Under the pieces are notes generated by a model. The model ran no database searches, was not told where the DNA came from, and saw nothing but the letters and a program-made list of their open reading frames with translations. Made by a program: the position numbers and the translations under genes. Below are positions 7,801 to 15,510 of a stretch of DNA of 22,215 nt, piece after piece; position 1 is the first letter of the stretch; each line of letters begins with the position of its first letter. This DNA comes from an uncultured Porphyromonas sp. (GTDB lineage: Bacteria; Bacteroidota; Bacteroidia; Bacteroidales; Porphyromonadaceae), in assembly GCF_905372525.1 (NCBI RefSeq), contig NZ_CAJPPN010000041.1, forward strand, positions 1 through 22,215. Reading direction: 5' to 3'.

Positions 7801-8057
7801 CCTCTGACCGTTACCTACAGAACGCCGCCTACTGCCGTCTGAAGAATATCACCCTGAGCTATGAGCTCCCCTCGCAGTGGACCAAGGGGACGAAGGTGCA
7901 GGTCTTCCTCTCGGGCGAAAACCTTCTGACGATCACCAAGCTCAAGAAGATGTTTGACCCCGAGGCTATCTTCACCCGCAGTGACTATACCGCGGAGGGG
8001 GGAAAGAACTACCCTCTGAACCGCGTCCTCTCCTTCGGGCTCATTGTCAACCTCTAA
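4809..8057 (+). CDS. SusC/RagA-family TonB-linked outer-membrane transporter
   Basis: The 1082-residue product is an outer-membrane barrel that imports a bulky ligand, usually an oligosaccharide or peptide, with energy from TonB. Residues 1-21 form a signal peptide (LLLLPGVVDA). Residues about 44-116 are a carboxypeptidase-D-like domain (GVVKDAKGEPILGASVRVKG). LLDDVVVIGYG (about 117-127) and the plug region follow, with QSLQGLVPGLLVSN, SLALRGQGN and PYVLVDGVEM. The remainder is the barrel. DLNGDGKINIGEN starting at residue 884 is the calcium-loop-like segment often seen in SusC proteins. The stop overlaps the start of the SusD-type gene by one base, so the two are translationally coupled. The substrate is not evident; a GH2 mannosidase-type gene downstream hints at a glycan. 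Confidence 0.93.
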   Translation: MARTLYLLASALLLLPGVVDAETLPPPLPSPHEQSPQASRGRCTGVVKDAKGEPILGASVRVKGTTTGATTDAEGRFSFAGAQSGALIEVSCVGFASQTLRYTGAPLTITLQEDSKLLDDVVVIGYGVQRKVNLTGAVSSVKGTELAQRPVADATQSLQGLVPGLLVSNTASGRPGGVGSLALRGQGNLSGSATPYVLVDGVEMSLSDINPNDIENISVLKDAAASAIYGARAAYGVILVTTKKGRAGKMHINYQGTMGWNSPTVLPRMVNSYDFARYWNEGARNAGSGRLYSDKKMELLRKYIEDPSSVDPWQELPQGVVSSMNPAFENSESGIGNVDYFALHYKPSAHKQNHNLSLSGGSETTQYYISGGYYTEDGIMRYAKMGFDRYNFASNVSSQLKSWLKVKVNTKYRHSQVDTPFGKGGLSEGFYHSLARFRPTVSPRDPHGHFTELSMVPYLQSGTFTRLKRDDLNLTLGLEARPLKDWLIFLDYTHRIGGSEYEALNKAPKIYASDGKTTSLGVRDELSVYPQGKYTRSFEKVNYQSINLYSNYLLDLGENNHFTFMLGYQEEQSHTSYLETSITGLFSLTNPNAGLGSGDKVPVDKRYGWATRGFFGRINYNYAGRYLLEVNGRYDGSSRFAPSNRWGFFPSFSLGWNIHQEKFMAATRGVLSNLKLRASYGLLGNQAGADLYTFAATMELSKRLGSYYFQDGRHTYTQAPAVVDPNTTWEKVASRNIGIDFGFLDNSLTGSLELFQRDTKDMLGPSLPLPDFFGAQAPKTNNAEMRNRGWELSLNYRGRIGKEITYQLGAQVSDATSIVTKYASADNSAPQSNWYAGRSVGEIWGYRADGLIQTQAEADEYNRTHDLSYLSALKWAPGDVKYRDLNGDGKINIGENKLGSMGDMTVIGDTTPRYQFTFNGSISWRGLSLSFMLQGVGKRDWHPGRSIYFWGWGPYAQVTVFKEHFDYWTPERPNAYYPRPYIHSNGGIAPFQAKNKTTSDRYLQNAAYCRLKNITLSYELPSQWTKGTKVQVFLSGENLLTITKLKKMFDPEAIFTRSDYTAEGGKNYPLNRVLSFGLIVNL

Positions 8058-9889
8058 TGCACTACACGACTATGAATACCAAGATATGCCTCCTCGTGGC
8101 CTCGAGCCTCATGCTCAGCCTGGGTCTCCCCTCGTGCTTCGATCTCAACAAGAGCCCCGAGGGGGTACTCTCTACCGACCGCCCCTTCACCAGCACCGGT
8201 GAGATCAGGAACTACCTCAACATGTTCTACGAGACAGGGCTGAGGGCACAAGGCTTCTTCGCTGGTGGGGGGGATGGCATCGCAGGGGATGATGTGATGA
8301 GTGACAATATCTCGGCGAGCGCCCTCAATGCCCGACTCAATGGGCAGGTGGCTCTGAGTAATGCCAAGAAGCTCGACGAGTACACCCATATCCGAGATGT
8401 GAACTACCTGCTGACTAGCCTCAAGACTCCCGATGCAGATAGCCCTGCCGACTACAAGCAGTGCGTCGGCGAAGCCTACTACTTCCGTGCCTGGTACTAC
8501 TACCAGCTCCTCGTCTCCTACGGGGGAGTGACCCTCGTGGACGAACCCCTCGAGCCCATCGCCGATAGGCTCAAGCTCCCACGCAACTCCCGCCTCGAGG
8601 TCGCCGATCATATCCTCAAGGACCTGGACCGAGCCATTCAGTATCTCGGGGAGCAACGTAGTGCCGCCTCCATGCGTGTCCACCGGGATGTGGCTCGAGC
8701 GCTGAAGGCCGAGGTTGCCCTCTTCGAAGCCACTTGGGAGCGTTACCACAAGGCCAAGGACGATGCCTTCTACGACAAGGCCGTCACCGAAGACAAGATA
8801 CGAGACTACCTCACCCAAGCCGTCTCGGCCGCTAAGGCTGTCGTCGATCGGGGGGTATGGCACATCTCCACTTCGGGTAGACCCAACGACGACTACCGAG
8901 AGCTCTTCCAGACGACCAACCTCTCCTCCAATCCTGAGGTGCTCTGGTACAAGCGCTACGATGGCAACGAGGTAGGGAACAACGTCAATCGCTACCTCAA
9001 TCGAGGTGGTGGGGTGATCGGTCTCACGGCCTCGCTCGTAGACGACTACCTCACTCGGGATGGTAAGCCCTTTGTCGGCAACGACCGCCTAGAGGCCAAG
9101 AAGGTCTATGGCCAGGAGCTACTACCCACGGTGAGAGACCCACGTCTAGCGCAGACGGTCTGCACGCCTGGACAGCGACTACGCCGTGACGAGATCAGAC
9201 CCTACGTCGTCCCCCCGCTCCTCGGCGAAGCGTACCACCAGAATGTCACGGGCTACTCCCTGCTCAAGCACGTACAGATCGACTACGAGGGCAACCTCGA
9301 TGCCGAGTACAAGGGGGCGACGCCCGGCATACAGTACCGCTATGCGGATATCCTCCTCGACTATGCGGAGGCACTTGCCGAGCTAGATGGCGCTGCCCAC
9401 GCCGCGGAGATCATCGCCCTAATACACCCCCTACGGGCACGTGTCGGGATGCCCGATATGGACTTCGATCGGGAGTACAATACGGAGAGTGACTATCCCT
9501 TCCGCTCGCTCAATAAGTACATCCAGGCCGTGCGCCGTGAGCGTCGCATCGAGCAGGCCTGCGAAGGACGTCGCTTCAGGGACATCATCCGTTGGGCTGC
9601 TGCCGAGGAGCTCATCGTCGGCAAGCGTGCCGTCGGGGCGCTCTTCAAGGGGAGCAACCTAGAGAACCACCCCAGCTATGGTGGTCGTCTAGTCTATGAT
9701 GCACCCAAGGATAATAACCTCTTCCTCACCGGTACACCCGCAGATGCGCTCCGCTACATCCTACCGAGCAACCCCGCAGGCTACGAACGAGGCTGGGGCT
9801 TCAAGCCCGGGCGGGACTACCTCCTACCCATCCGCCTAGACATCATCTCATCTACGGGAGGGAAGTGGACGCAGAACCCAGGCTGGTAA
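8057..9889 (+). CDS. SusD/RagB-family outer-membrane substrate-binding lipoprotein
   Basis: The product (610 residues) is the surface lid that captures ligand for the SusC partner. It has a type II signal peptide with lipobox LPSC; the lipidated Cys is residue 27 from this start, or 22 from the internal ATG at 8072 (MNTKICLLV), which gives a more typical leader. Family features include AYYFRAWYYYQLLVSYGG in the TPR-like region, RYADILLDYAEALAE, the VRRERRIEQACEGRRFRDIIRW block and the C-terminal KWTQNPGW. The first start shares one base with the susC-type stop, which favours coupling at 8057. Length is at the upper end of the usual range. A strong terminator 90 bases later closes the pair. 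Confidence 0.92.
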   Translation: MHYTTMNTKICLLVASSLMLSLGLPSCFDLNKSPEGVLSTDRPFTSTGEIRNYLNMFYETGLRAQGFFAGGGDGIAGDDVMSDNISASALNARLNGQVALSNAKKLDEYTHIRDVNYLLTSLKTPDADSPADYKQCVGEAYYFRAWYYYQLLVSYGGVTLVDEPLEPIADRLKLPRNSRLEVADHILKDLDRAIQYLGEQRSAASMRVHRDVARALKAEVALFEATWERYHKAKDDAFYDKAVTEDKIRDYLTQAVSAAKAVVDRGVWHISTSGRPNDDYRELFQTTNLSSNPEVLWYKRYDGNEVGNNVNRYLNRGGGVIGLTASLVDDYLTRDGKPFVGNDRLEAKKVYGQELLPTVRDPRLAQTVCTPGQRLRRDEIRPYVVPPLLGEAYHQNVTGYSLLKHVQIDYEGNLDAEYKGATPGIQYRYADILLDYAEALAELDGAAHAAEIIALIHPLRARVGMPDMDFDREYNTESDYPFRSLNKYIQAVRRERRIEQACEGRRFRDIIRWAAAEELIVGKRAVGALFKGSNLENHPSYGGRLVYDAPKDNNLFLTGTPADALRYILPSNPAGYERGWGFKPGRDYLLPIRLDIISSTGGKWTQNPGW

Positions 9890-9979
9890 TCTCCCCTCCT
9901 TCCCTAACCTTCCCTTCACCCTAGAGCCCAGAGCCTAGAGCCTAGGGACAAGAGCTTCCTTGCCCAGGCTCTCTACACT

Positions 9980-10024
9980 GCGAGGCGATGCTCCCACTTT
10001 GGGGGCATCGCCTCGCTGCTTTTA
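9980..10024 (+). terminator. Rho-independent terminator of the susCD-type operon
   Basis: A stem of about 16 bp pairs 9980-9995 with 10001-10016 (one wobble) and closes on ACTTT. TGCTTTTAT follows. It separates the SusCD pair from the GH2 gene, which therefore needs its own promoter. Confidence 0.88.
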
Positions 10025-10111
10025 TCCCCCCCTAGCCGTAGTGTATCCCTAGTCCTCCCTCGCCCTCGCCCCCCTGGCCAGTGGAGGTATGGTATCCCAT
10101 CGGCTAGCTCC

Positions 10112-10745
10112 CGTCGCCTTCCCCTCTCGCCTTTCCTCGACCTTGTTATTAGACCTATTGGTCCCATTGCACCTATTGGACTTATCCCCCCACATACTAC
10201 CTTATCCCCACCTATCAGCTACCTTATCCCCACCTATCAGCTACCTTATCCTCACCTATTCAGGGCTTATCCTACACCTATAGCTACTTATCCTCCGAGC
10301 TACCCACCGCTCCCAGCAGGGTGTAGTCACTCCTAGCAGGGTGTCACCCAGCTAGTCGCTGTGTGCCGTGCGTCCCCAGCTGGTAGGTGCAGAGCTACCT
10401 TCCGTCGCCTTCCCCTTTCGCCTTTCCTCGGCTTTGTTATTAGACCTATTGGTCTTACTGCCCCTATTAGACTTATCCCCCCCTATCAGCTACCTTATCC
10501 TCACCTATTCCGGACTTATCCTACACTTATGGATACTTATCCCCCGAGCTACCCACCGCTTCCAGCAGGGTGTAGTCACTCCTAGCGGAGTGTCCCCCCA
10601 GCTAGTCGCTGAGTGCTGTGCCCCCCTCCTAGCAGGGTGTCACCCAGCTGATAGGTGTAGAGTCTCCTTTCGTCGCCTTCCCCTCGCCTTTTCCCCGACC
10701 TTGTTATTAGACCTATTAGTCCCATTAGACCTATTGGACTTATAT
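10112..10745 (+). repeat. Composite repeat region, three modules
   Basis: A module starting CGTCGCCTTCCCC begins at 10112, 10403 and 10671 (spacing 291 and 268; the third is partial). Each has a pyrimidine-rich block, then four 9-bp units of the ATTAGACCT/ATTGGTCCC type (10148-10183, 10439-10474, 10706-10741). The first two continue into 21-22-bp units that each begin with TTATCC (10182, 10202, 10224, 10246, 10267, 10288; and 10473, 10495, 10516, 10537) and end with an AGCAGGGTGT-containing block. Open frames here translate to PIGLI-type low-complexity strings and are not credible genes. The third module runs into the GH2 promoter. Confidence 0.85.
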
Positions 10746-10753
10746 TATATTTG
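10746..10753 (+). promoter_or_regulatory. Promoter -7 box (TATATTTG) for the GH2 gene
   Basis: TATATTTG fits TAnnTTTG and lies 30 bases before the start codon. The -33 position falls inside the 9-bp repeats of the third module and has no exact TTTG. The repeats directly abut the box, so unit-number changes would alter the upstream promoter region. Confidence 0.6.
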
Positions 10754-10783
10754 TGCCACAAACCATTATGACAGCTAGACGAT

Positions 10784-13429
10784 ATGCGATGTCCCATTTT
10801 CTCTTTGAGCCCGCTGAGGCTCCTCACGTTATTTCTCGGTATGATGACCTTGGGTAGTTACCTGTCACCTTCGCTCTCGGCGCAGAGCACAGAGACAGTC
10901 TCTCTGCACGGGGGCTGGAGTCTTCGGGAGTCTTCGCGAGGCGAATGGCTTCCTGCCACGGTGCCTGGTGTGGTGCAGCAGGATCTGATCCGTCATGGTC
11001 GTCTCCCCGACCCTTACTATAGGCTGGCGGAGGACTTGATCCAGTGGGTCGGGGAGCGGGACTGGGTCTACCGATGCTCCTTTGACCTCACGCCGGCACA
11101 GCTGGCTTATCCTAGTAGGCATCTCCTCTTCGAGGGGCTGGACACCTATGCTCGGGTGTACCTCAACGGGCAACTCATCCTCTCGAGTGATAATATGTTT
11201 GTCCGCTACGAGGTGGATGTGCGTCGCTACCTACGGCGCACCAATACCCTAGAGCTCCGCTTCTCCTCGCCACTCAAGGCTGCCCTCCCCCTCTACGAAG
11301 CCTCGGGGAAGATCAACTACCCAGCGGACAACGACCATGCCCAGCCGAGGCTCTCCGTCTTCACCCGCAAGGCGCCCTACCACTACGGCTGGGACTGGGG
11401 TGAGCGAATGCTCACCTTGGGCCCTTGGCGTCCCATTCGCCTACTCCTCAGGCAGGAGAGCTACTTCGCCGATCGCCCACTCGTGACCTACCACCCCGAG
11501 GCTCGCCAGCCAATCGAGCTACGTATCCCCTCGGGCTCTATCGTGGGGCGGGGGGCTCGCCAGCTCCGCTACCGCCTCCGAGACAGTGAGGGGGCTGTCG
11601 TCTATGAGCACCTCCTGCCTCTGCCTAGTGGGCTGGGGCAGAGTCCGATCATCCACCGCCATACCCTCGCTCAGCCTAAGCTCTGGTGGCCCCAGGGTAT
11701 GGGAGAGCCCTACCTCTACACGGCTGAGCTGGAGCTCCTCTCGGGCAAAAGGGGAGCAAAGCCCCTCGATAGCCAAAGCCTACGAGTAGGGCTACGTACG
11801 GTAGAGCTCGTGCGTGAAGCCGACAGCCTCGGGCGAAGCTTCTTCTTCCGAGTCAATGGCAAGCCGATCTATGCCAAGGGGGCGAACTATATCCCTCCGA
11901 CCCTCATGCTCCCTACCCGTAGCGATGAGGAGCTTCGCCAGCTCTTCGATGACGTCACCGATAGCCACTTCAATATGCTCCGTGTCTGGGGTGGGGGTGT
12001 CTATGAGGAGGATCGCTTCTACGACCTAGCCGATGAGCGGGGGATCCTCCTCTGGCAGGACTTCATGTTTGCCTGCACGGCCTACCCGGGGGATGATGCC
12101 TTCCTCCGCAATGTCTCCCGAGAGCTCGTGGACAACATCCGTCGTCTGCGCTCCCACCCCTCTATCGCAGTGTGGTGTGGCAATAATGAGATACGTGAAG
12201 CCATGAAGTACTGGGGCTGGCAGAAGAAGTACCCCAAGGAGACCTACCAGCTCTTCGCTCGGGACTATGTGCGTCTCTTCCGTCAGCTCATCCCTAGCCA
12301 GCTCCGCCAGCACGACCCCCTCCGCCCCTATATCGAGAGTAGCCCCGACACGGCGAACTGGGGGCGACCCGAGACGCTGGGCCTCGGCGAGAGCCATTAC
12401 TGGGGGGTATGGTATGGGCGTGAGCCCTTCGAGATCCTGCGGGAGCGTCTCCCGAGGTTCATGAGTGAGTTTGGGGTGCAGTCCTTCCCCACGCTCCCGA
12501 GCCTCATGCGTTTCTCTCGTCCCGAGGACTGGGAGATCGAGAGCCCCGTCATGCGGGCGCATCAGAAGAGCTCCATCGGCAATGATGTGATCCTACACTA
12601 CATACGTCAGGAGTACCCCGAGCCGAAGACCTTCGAGGACTTCGCCTACCTCTCGCAGGTCATGCAGGGGCGGGGCATTGCCCTGGGGCTAAGGGTGCAG
12701 CGTGCAGCCGCCCCACGCTGTATGGGCAGTCTCTACTGGCAGATCAACGATGCCTGGCCTGCTGTCTCGTGGTCAAGTATCGACTACTACGGCACGTGGA
12801 AGGGGCTTCAGTACCAAGCCAAGCGAGCCTTCGCTCCCATGATCCTCGTGCCCTCGCGGGCTGGGGATAGTGTGCGTCTGGTCTCGGATGACGCTCCTGA
12901 GGGGCGACGGGTCAGGCTGGAGGCTCGTGTCTCGGACTTCGAGGGGCGGGAGCTCTATAGCTGGAGGAGTGCCGAGGTGAGCCTTGGGGGTGGGATGCAG
13001 CAGCACGACTTCGCCGTCCCCTTCGCCTCGTTCTTCCCCGATGAGGAGGCACGCCGTCAGCGCTTCGTCCACTATCGCCTCGTAGAGGAGGGTGGGGGAG
13101 CAAAGGCTCTAGCTGAGGAACTGTACTATGCCCTTCCCCCACGGGATCTTCGTCTGCCCGAGGCTCGTGATCTTCGCTATACGATCGAGCCCGAGGTCGG
13201 GGGCGAAGGCTATATCCTCACCCTCTCCTCCGCCTGCCTCGTCAAGGATCTCTATCTGGAGTGTGTCCTACCCGGGGTGCACCTCTCGGATAACTTCCTA
13301 GACCTCCTCCCGGGGCAGCCTCTGCGTCTTCGTCTCTCGGCACGTGCAGGCTACCAGCTCCCAGCTCGGGATGCACTGCCTGCCTTCACCCTCCGCTCCA
13401 TCAATGAGCTGATACACCGCCCCCACTAG
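10784..13429 (+). CDS. Secreted GH2 beta-mannosidase-type glycoside hydrolase
   Basis: The 881-residue product resembles GH2 beta-mannosidases, which remove non-reducing beta-linked mannose from glycans. A signal peptide (cleavage near SLSA33/Q34) predicts a periplasmic or exported enzyme. The N-terminal jelly-roll (WLPATVPGVVQQDLI, LLFEGLDTYARVYLNG) is typical of this subgroup. Then come NYIPPTLMLPTRSDEELRQL broken by the barrel strands, WGGGVYEEDRFYDLADERGILLWQDF in two stretches, and WCGNNE with the likely acid/base Glu469. The likely nucleophile is Glu562 in FMSEFGVQSFP. The C-terminus is beta-sandwich-like. The gene has its own -7 box and follows the terminated SusCD operon on the same strand, so joint use of a mannose-containing glycan such as an N-glycan core is plausible but not shown. 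Exact substrate is uncertain. Confidence 0.88.
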   Translation: MRCPIFSLSPLRLLTLFLGMMTLGSYLSPSLSAQSTETVSLHGGWSLRESSRGEWLPATVPGVVQQDLIRHGRLPDPYYRLAEDLIQWVGERDWVYRCSFDLTPAQLAYPSRHLLFEGLDTYARVYLNGQLILSSDNMFVRYEVDVRRYLRRTNTLELRFSSPLKAALPLYEASGKINYPADNDHAQPRLSVFTRKAPYHYGWDWGERMLTLGPWRPIRLLLRQESYFADRPLVTYHPEARQPIELRIPSGSIVGRGARQLRYRLRDSEGAVVYEHLLPLPSGLGQSPIIHRHTLAQPKLWWPQGMGEPYLYTAELELLSGKRGAKPLDSQSLRVGLRTVELVREADSLGRSFFFRVNGKPIYAKGANYIPPTLMLPTRSDEELRQLFDDVTDSHFNMLRVWGGGVYEEDRFYDLADERGILLWQDFMFACTAYPGDDAFLRNVSRELVDNIRRLRSHPSIAVWCGNNEIREAMKYWGWQKKYPKETYQLFARDYVRLFRQLIPSQLRQHDPLRPYIESSPDTANWGRPETLGLGESHYWGVWYGREPFEILRERLPRFMSEFGVQSFPTLPSLMRFSRPEDWEIESPVMRAHQKSSIGNDVILHYIRQEYPEPKTFEDFAYLSQVMQGRGIALGLRVQRAAAPRCMGSLYWQINDAWPAVSWSSIDYYGTWKGLQYQAKRAFAPMILVPSRAGDSVRLVSDDAPEGRRVRLEARVSDFEGRELYSWRSAEVSLGGGMQQHDFAVPFASFFPDEEARRQRFVHYRLVEEGGGAKALAEELYYALPPRDLRLPEARDLRYTIEPEVGGEGYILTLSSACLVKDLYLECVLPGVHLSDNFLDLLPGQPLRLRLSARAGYQLPARDALPAFTLRSINELIHRPH

Positions 13430-13686
13430 CCCTCGTCCCGTCCATGCCTCACTCAGCGGGCAACTGAAGCCCATCCCGAGGGGGCAAAAACGATCATACC
13501 GAGAGCGCCTCAGGGCTCTAAGTAAGAGCGCCCTCGTCTCCTAGGTAAGGAGACGAGGGCGTTCATTATAGGAGCGCACATGCGCTCTCGGTATGATCGT
13601 TTTTGCCCTCTCGAGGTACTTGATACAGAGCCTGCTAGGATGGGGCTAAGGAGCGTCCCTCTGAGGGGTGGGGGAGAGACCTAGGA
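13430..13686. other. Convergent intergenic region
   Basis: This 257-base gap lies between the ends of the plus-strand GH2 gene and the minus-strand MACPF gene. It holds the nested palindrome at 13477-13613 and no supported gene. Confidence 0.7.
13477..13613. repeat. 137-bp nested palindrome with 32-bp outer arms
   Basis: The outer arms 13477-13508 and 13582-13613 are complementary over 32 bases with one mismatch; both carry the core GCAAAAACGATCATACC or its complement. Inside are a perfect 14-bp stem (13529-13542 with 13548-13561, loop AGGTA) and a smaller stem (13515-13519 with 13525-13529). The single strand would fold into a branched, cloverleaf-like structure. It may be a bidirectional terminator or a miniature non-autonomous element; no target duplication was found. 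Confidence 0.85.
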
Positions 13687-15135
13687 CTAACGCCGGATGA
13701 GGAGGGAGAAGAGGGCGTAGGGATTGCTGTCCTTGCTGGTGGTGACCGAGGGATTGAGCCCCCAGTAGCGTAGCCCTGAGGTATCCTCGGCGAGCGTACG
13801 GGTCTTGAGGTCTCGGCAGAGGTACTTCTTTGTGTGTATGCTCTGTAGCGTCCAGAGGCCATCCTCATTGATTGAAGCTTGCCAACGGGTCTGCCTGTTA
13901 CTCGGCCCTCCCTCCTCTTGGAGTAGGCGGTAGGCGCTAGGCCCTATATAGACGTAGACCTGAGTGTCTTGATACTTGGTGAGCATGATATTTAGAAAGC
14001 TCGACTGATAGGGGATCCTCTGGTAGGTGCTGGGGTCAGAGAGGACGTACATGGTCGAGGGCTGTCCCCCAGGGCGTATCCGATCAAGGATGCCACAGGT
14101 GTACTTGACCCGGAGGGGGAGGGAGTGTATGATCGAGGGGATCGAGATGTTCGCACCCTCTAGCTCGAAGAAGGCCTTCCCCTCCCGAAGAGCCTTATCG
14201 CCGAAGGCTACAGAGTCTAGGAATGTCCCCCTCTGTCCCCCTCTGAAGAGGTTCGCTGGACGGACGAAGGAGCTCGGAGGGGTATAGTCGCTCCCCGCCT
14301 GCAGATAGCTGAGGCTCATCTGATCTCGGTGCTGGCTGACCTTCGCCTCCTGCTGAGGGGAGAGAGCCCCCTTGCTTGTCCAGAGTGCTCCCGTGATGGA
14401 GCGCACCTCTTCGGAGGTGAAGAAGCTGGAGTTGGCCACCACGGTCAGCTCCTGAGAGGCTCCGATGGAGTACGAGGTCACGATGTGTGTCCCATACTTG
14501 TCGATGAGCTCAGAGGCACTTAGCCGCCTTAGGTCACGGACGAACTGCCCGTCGAGGTAGAACCCATAGTCCCTCCCCTGCTGTATGTCGTACCTCCTAT
14601 AGGAGTACTTATATCCCCGTAGGGCACGGCAGAGGTAGCTCTCCCCGGGGCGGGAGGTGGAGGACTGGCGGGGGTAGCTCAGTTGGACGGGCTTGTACTC
14701 GCCCCCTAGGTCTATTCGGAGGGTGTCTCGTAGCTGATCTCCACCCAGCGCCTCATAGAGGGTGCTGAGGGTGTCGGGCTTCCCCGCCTGGGCTCGCACC
14801 CGAGGGGCGGCGGAGGTGGGAAGAGCCTCGCCGAAGGGGCTCCAGGGGCTGCCACTCGCTAGACGGCTTAGGTCAAGGACTTGGTTCGGGAGGAAGCCCT
14901 GGACATCCTGTGCGGTGAATCCGAGCTTATCGAAGCTCCGCCCTAGATAGCGGTCTGGGTCTTGATCTTGATCCAGTGCAGTCGAGCGGATATGTGCGTA
15001 GTCAGTATACACACCTCGCTGTCCGTCCCGCTCCAGGCGGTTGGGGGCATCCCCCTGCTCTCGGCAGGCGGGCAGTGGGGCTAGTAGGAGCATGGCTAGC
15101 CCGAGGAGGCTGGTGGGTCGTACTATCTTCGTCAT
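13687..15135 (-). CDS. MACPF-domain lipoprotein, BSAP-like antimicrobial candidate
   Basis: The 482-residue product has a type II signal peptide (LAPLPAC, lipidated Cys24) and the MACPF signature Y214-G-T-H217 in ELIDKYGTHIVTSYSIGAS. The second Gly of the usual terminal GG is Ala here. MACPF proteins form membrane pores; in Bacteroidales several (the BSAPs) are secreted toxins that kill related strains by recognising an outer-membrane protein or glycan. Length and lipobox agree with that group. The C-terminal part (about 400-480), with DGLWTLQSIHTKKYLCRD and YWGLNPSV, looks like a beta-trefoil repeat and may bind sugar; this is a weaker call. The gene has its own promoter at 15178-15185 and diverges from the duplicated lipoprotein genes. 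Toxin activity is inferred. Confidence 0.82.
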   Translation of the reverse strand: MTKIVRPTSLLGLAMLLLAPLPACREQGDAPNRLERDGQRGVYTDYAHIRSTALDQDQDPDRYLGRSFDKLGFTAQDVQGFLPNQVLDLSRLASGSPWSPFGEALPTSAAPRVRAQAGKPDTLSTLYEALGGDQLRDTLRIDLGGEYKPVQLSYPRQSSTSRPGESYLCRALRGYKYSYRRYDIQQGRDYGFYLDGQFVRDLRRLSASELIDKYGTHIVTSYSIGASQELTVVANSSFFTSEEVRSITGALWTSKGALSPQQEAKVSQHRDQMSLSYLQAGSDYTPPSSFVRPANLFRGGQRGTFLDSVAFGDKALREGKAFFELEGANISIPSIIHSLPLRVKYTCGILDRIRPGGQPSTMYVLSDPSTYQRIPYQSSFLNIMLTKYQDTQVYVYIGPSAYRLLQEEGGPSNRQTRWQASINEDGLWTLQSIHTKKYLCRDLKTRTLAEDTSGLRYWGLNPSVTTSKDSNPYALFSLLIRR

Positions 15136-15177
15136 ACTAATATATATGGTCTATTGATATTATTACAAATTCTTGCG

Positions 15178-15185
15178 CAAAGATA
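15178..15185 (-). promoter_or_regulatory. Promoter -7 box (TATCTTTG) for the MACPF gene
   Basis: On the minus strand the bases read TATCTTTG, an exact TAnnTTTG match, 42 bases upstream of the MACPF start codon. No clear -33 TTTG is seen. Confidence 0.55.
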
Positions 15186-15283
15186 GAGGAAACTCCCAAC
15201 GTACGATAGGGCTTGCCCTTACGGTGAAATATGGGTGACGAAGCGTGTCGAGCCGTGAGGTGACCTATCTGTCCCCTAATCGC

Positions 15284-15291
15284 TATATTTG
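15284..15291 (+). promoter_or_regulatory. Promoter -7 box (TATATTTG) of lipoprotein copy 1
   Basis: The box lies in TAATCGCTATATTTGCGGTA, a 20-base string repeated exactly at the second copy (box 16449-16456). The upstream sequence differs and lacks a TTTG at the -33 position. The leader to the start at 15511 is about 210 bases, with small hairpins such as GCCTGC/GCAGGC (15358-15384). Confidence 0.6.
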
Positions 15292-15510
15292 CGGTAAGGA
15301 AACTTAACTAACGGCACACCGATGATGCACGTAGCCAAGGATAGATGGCTTCCCCCTGCCTGCATCCCCCTGGACGGAGCAGGCTGTCCCCTCTAGTGGA
15401 CGCAGGAGTCAGACCTCAGCGGTCTACCCTCTGGGATGCTAGAGAGACAGGGGAGTATGCGCACCGACTGATACTACACGGACACGACATACAAACTACC
15501 CCATACTAAT

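Noticed and set aside
7038..8863. Long minus-strand open frames opposite the SusC and SusD genes
   Set aside because: Shadow frames typical of GC-rich genes; the plus-strand products have full family features.
10182..10542. Replication origin suggested by ten TTATCC motifs
   Set aside because: None matches TTATCCACA fully, there is no dnaA or AT-rich unwinding region nearby, and the motifs are explained by the tandem repeat.
10089..10827. Several open frames on both strands in the repeat region, with PIGLI-type strings
   Set aside because: They are translations of the 9-bp and 21-22-bp repeats and lack independent evidence of coding.
15292..15510. Cobalamin, TPP or FMN riboswitch in the long lipoprotein leader
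   Set aside because: Hairpins are present but none of the conserved core motifs of these riboswitches could be found.
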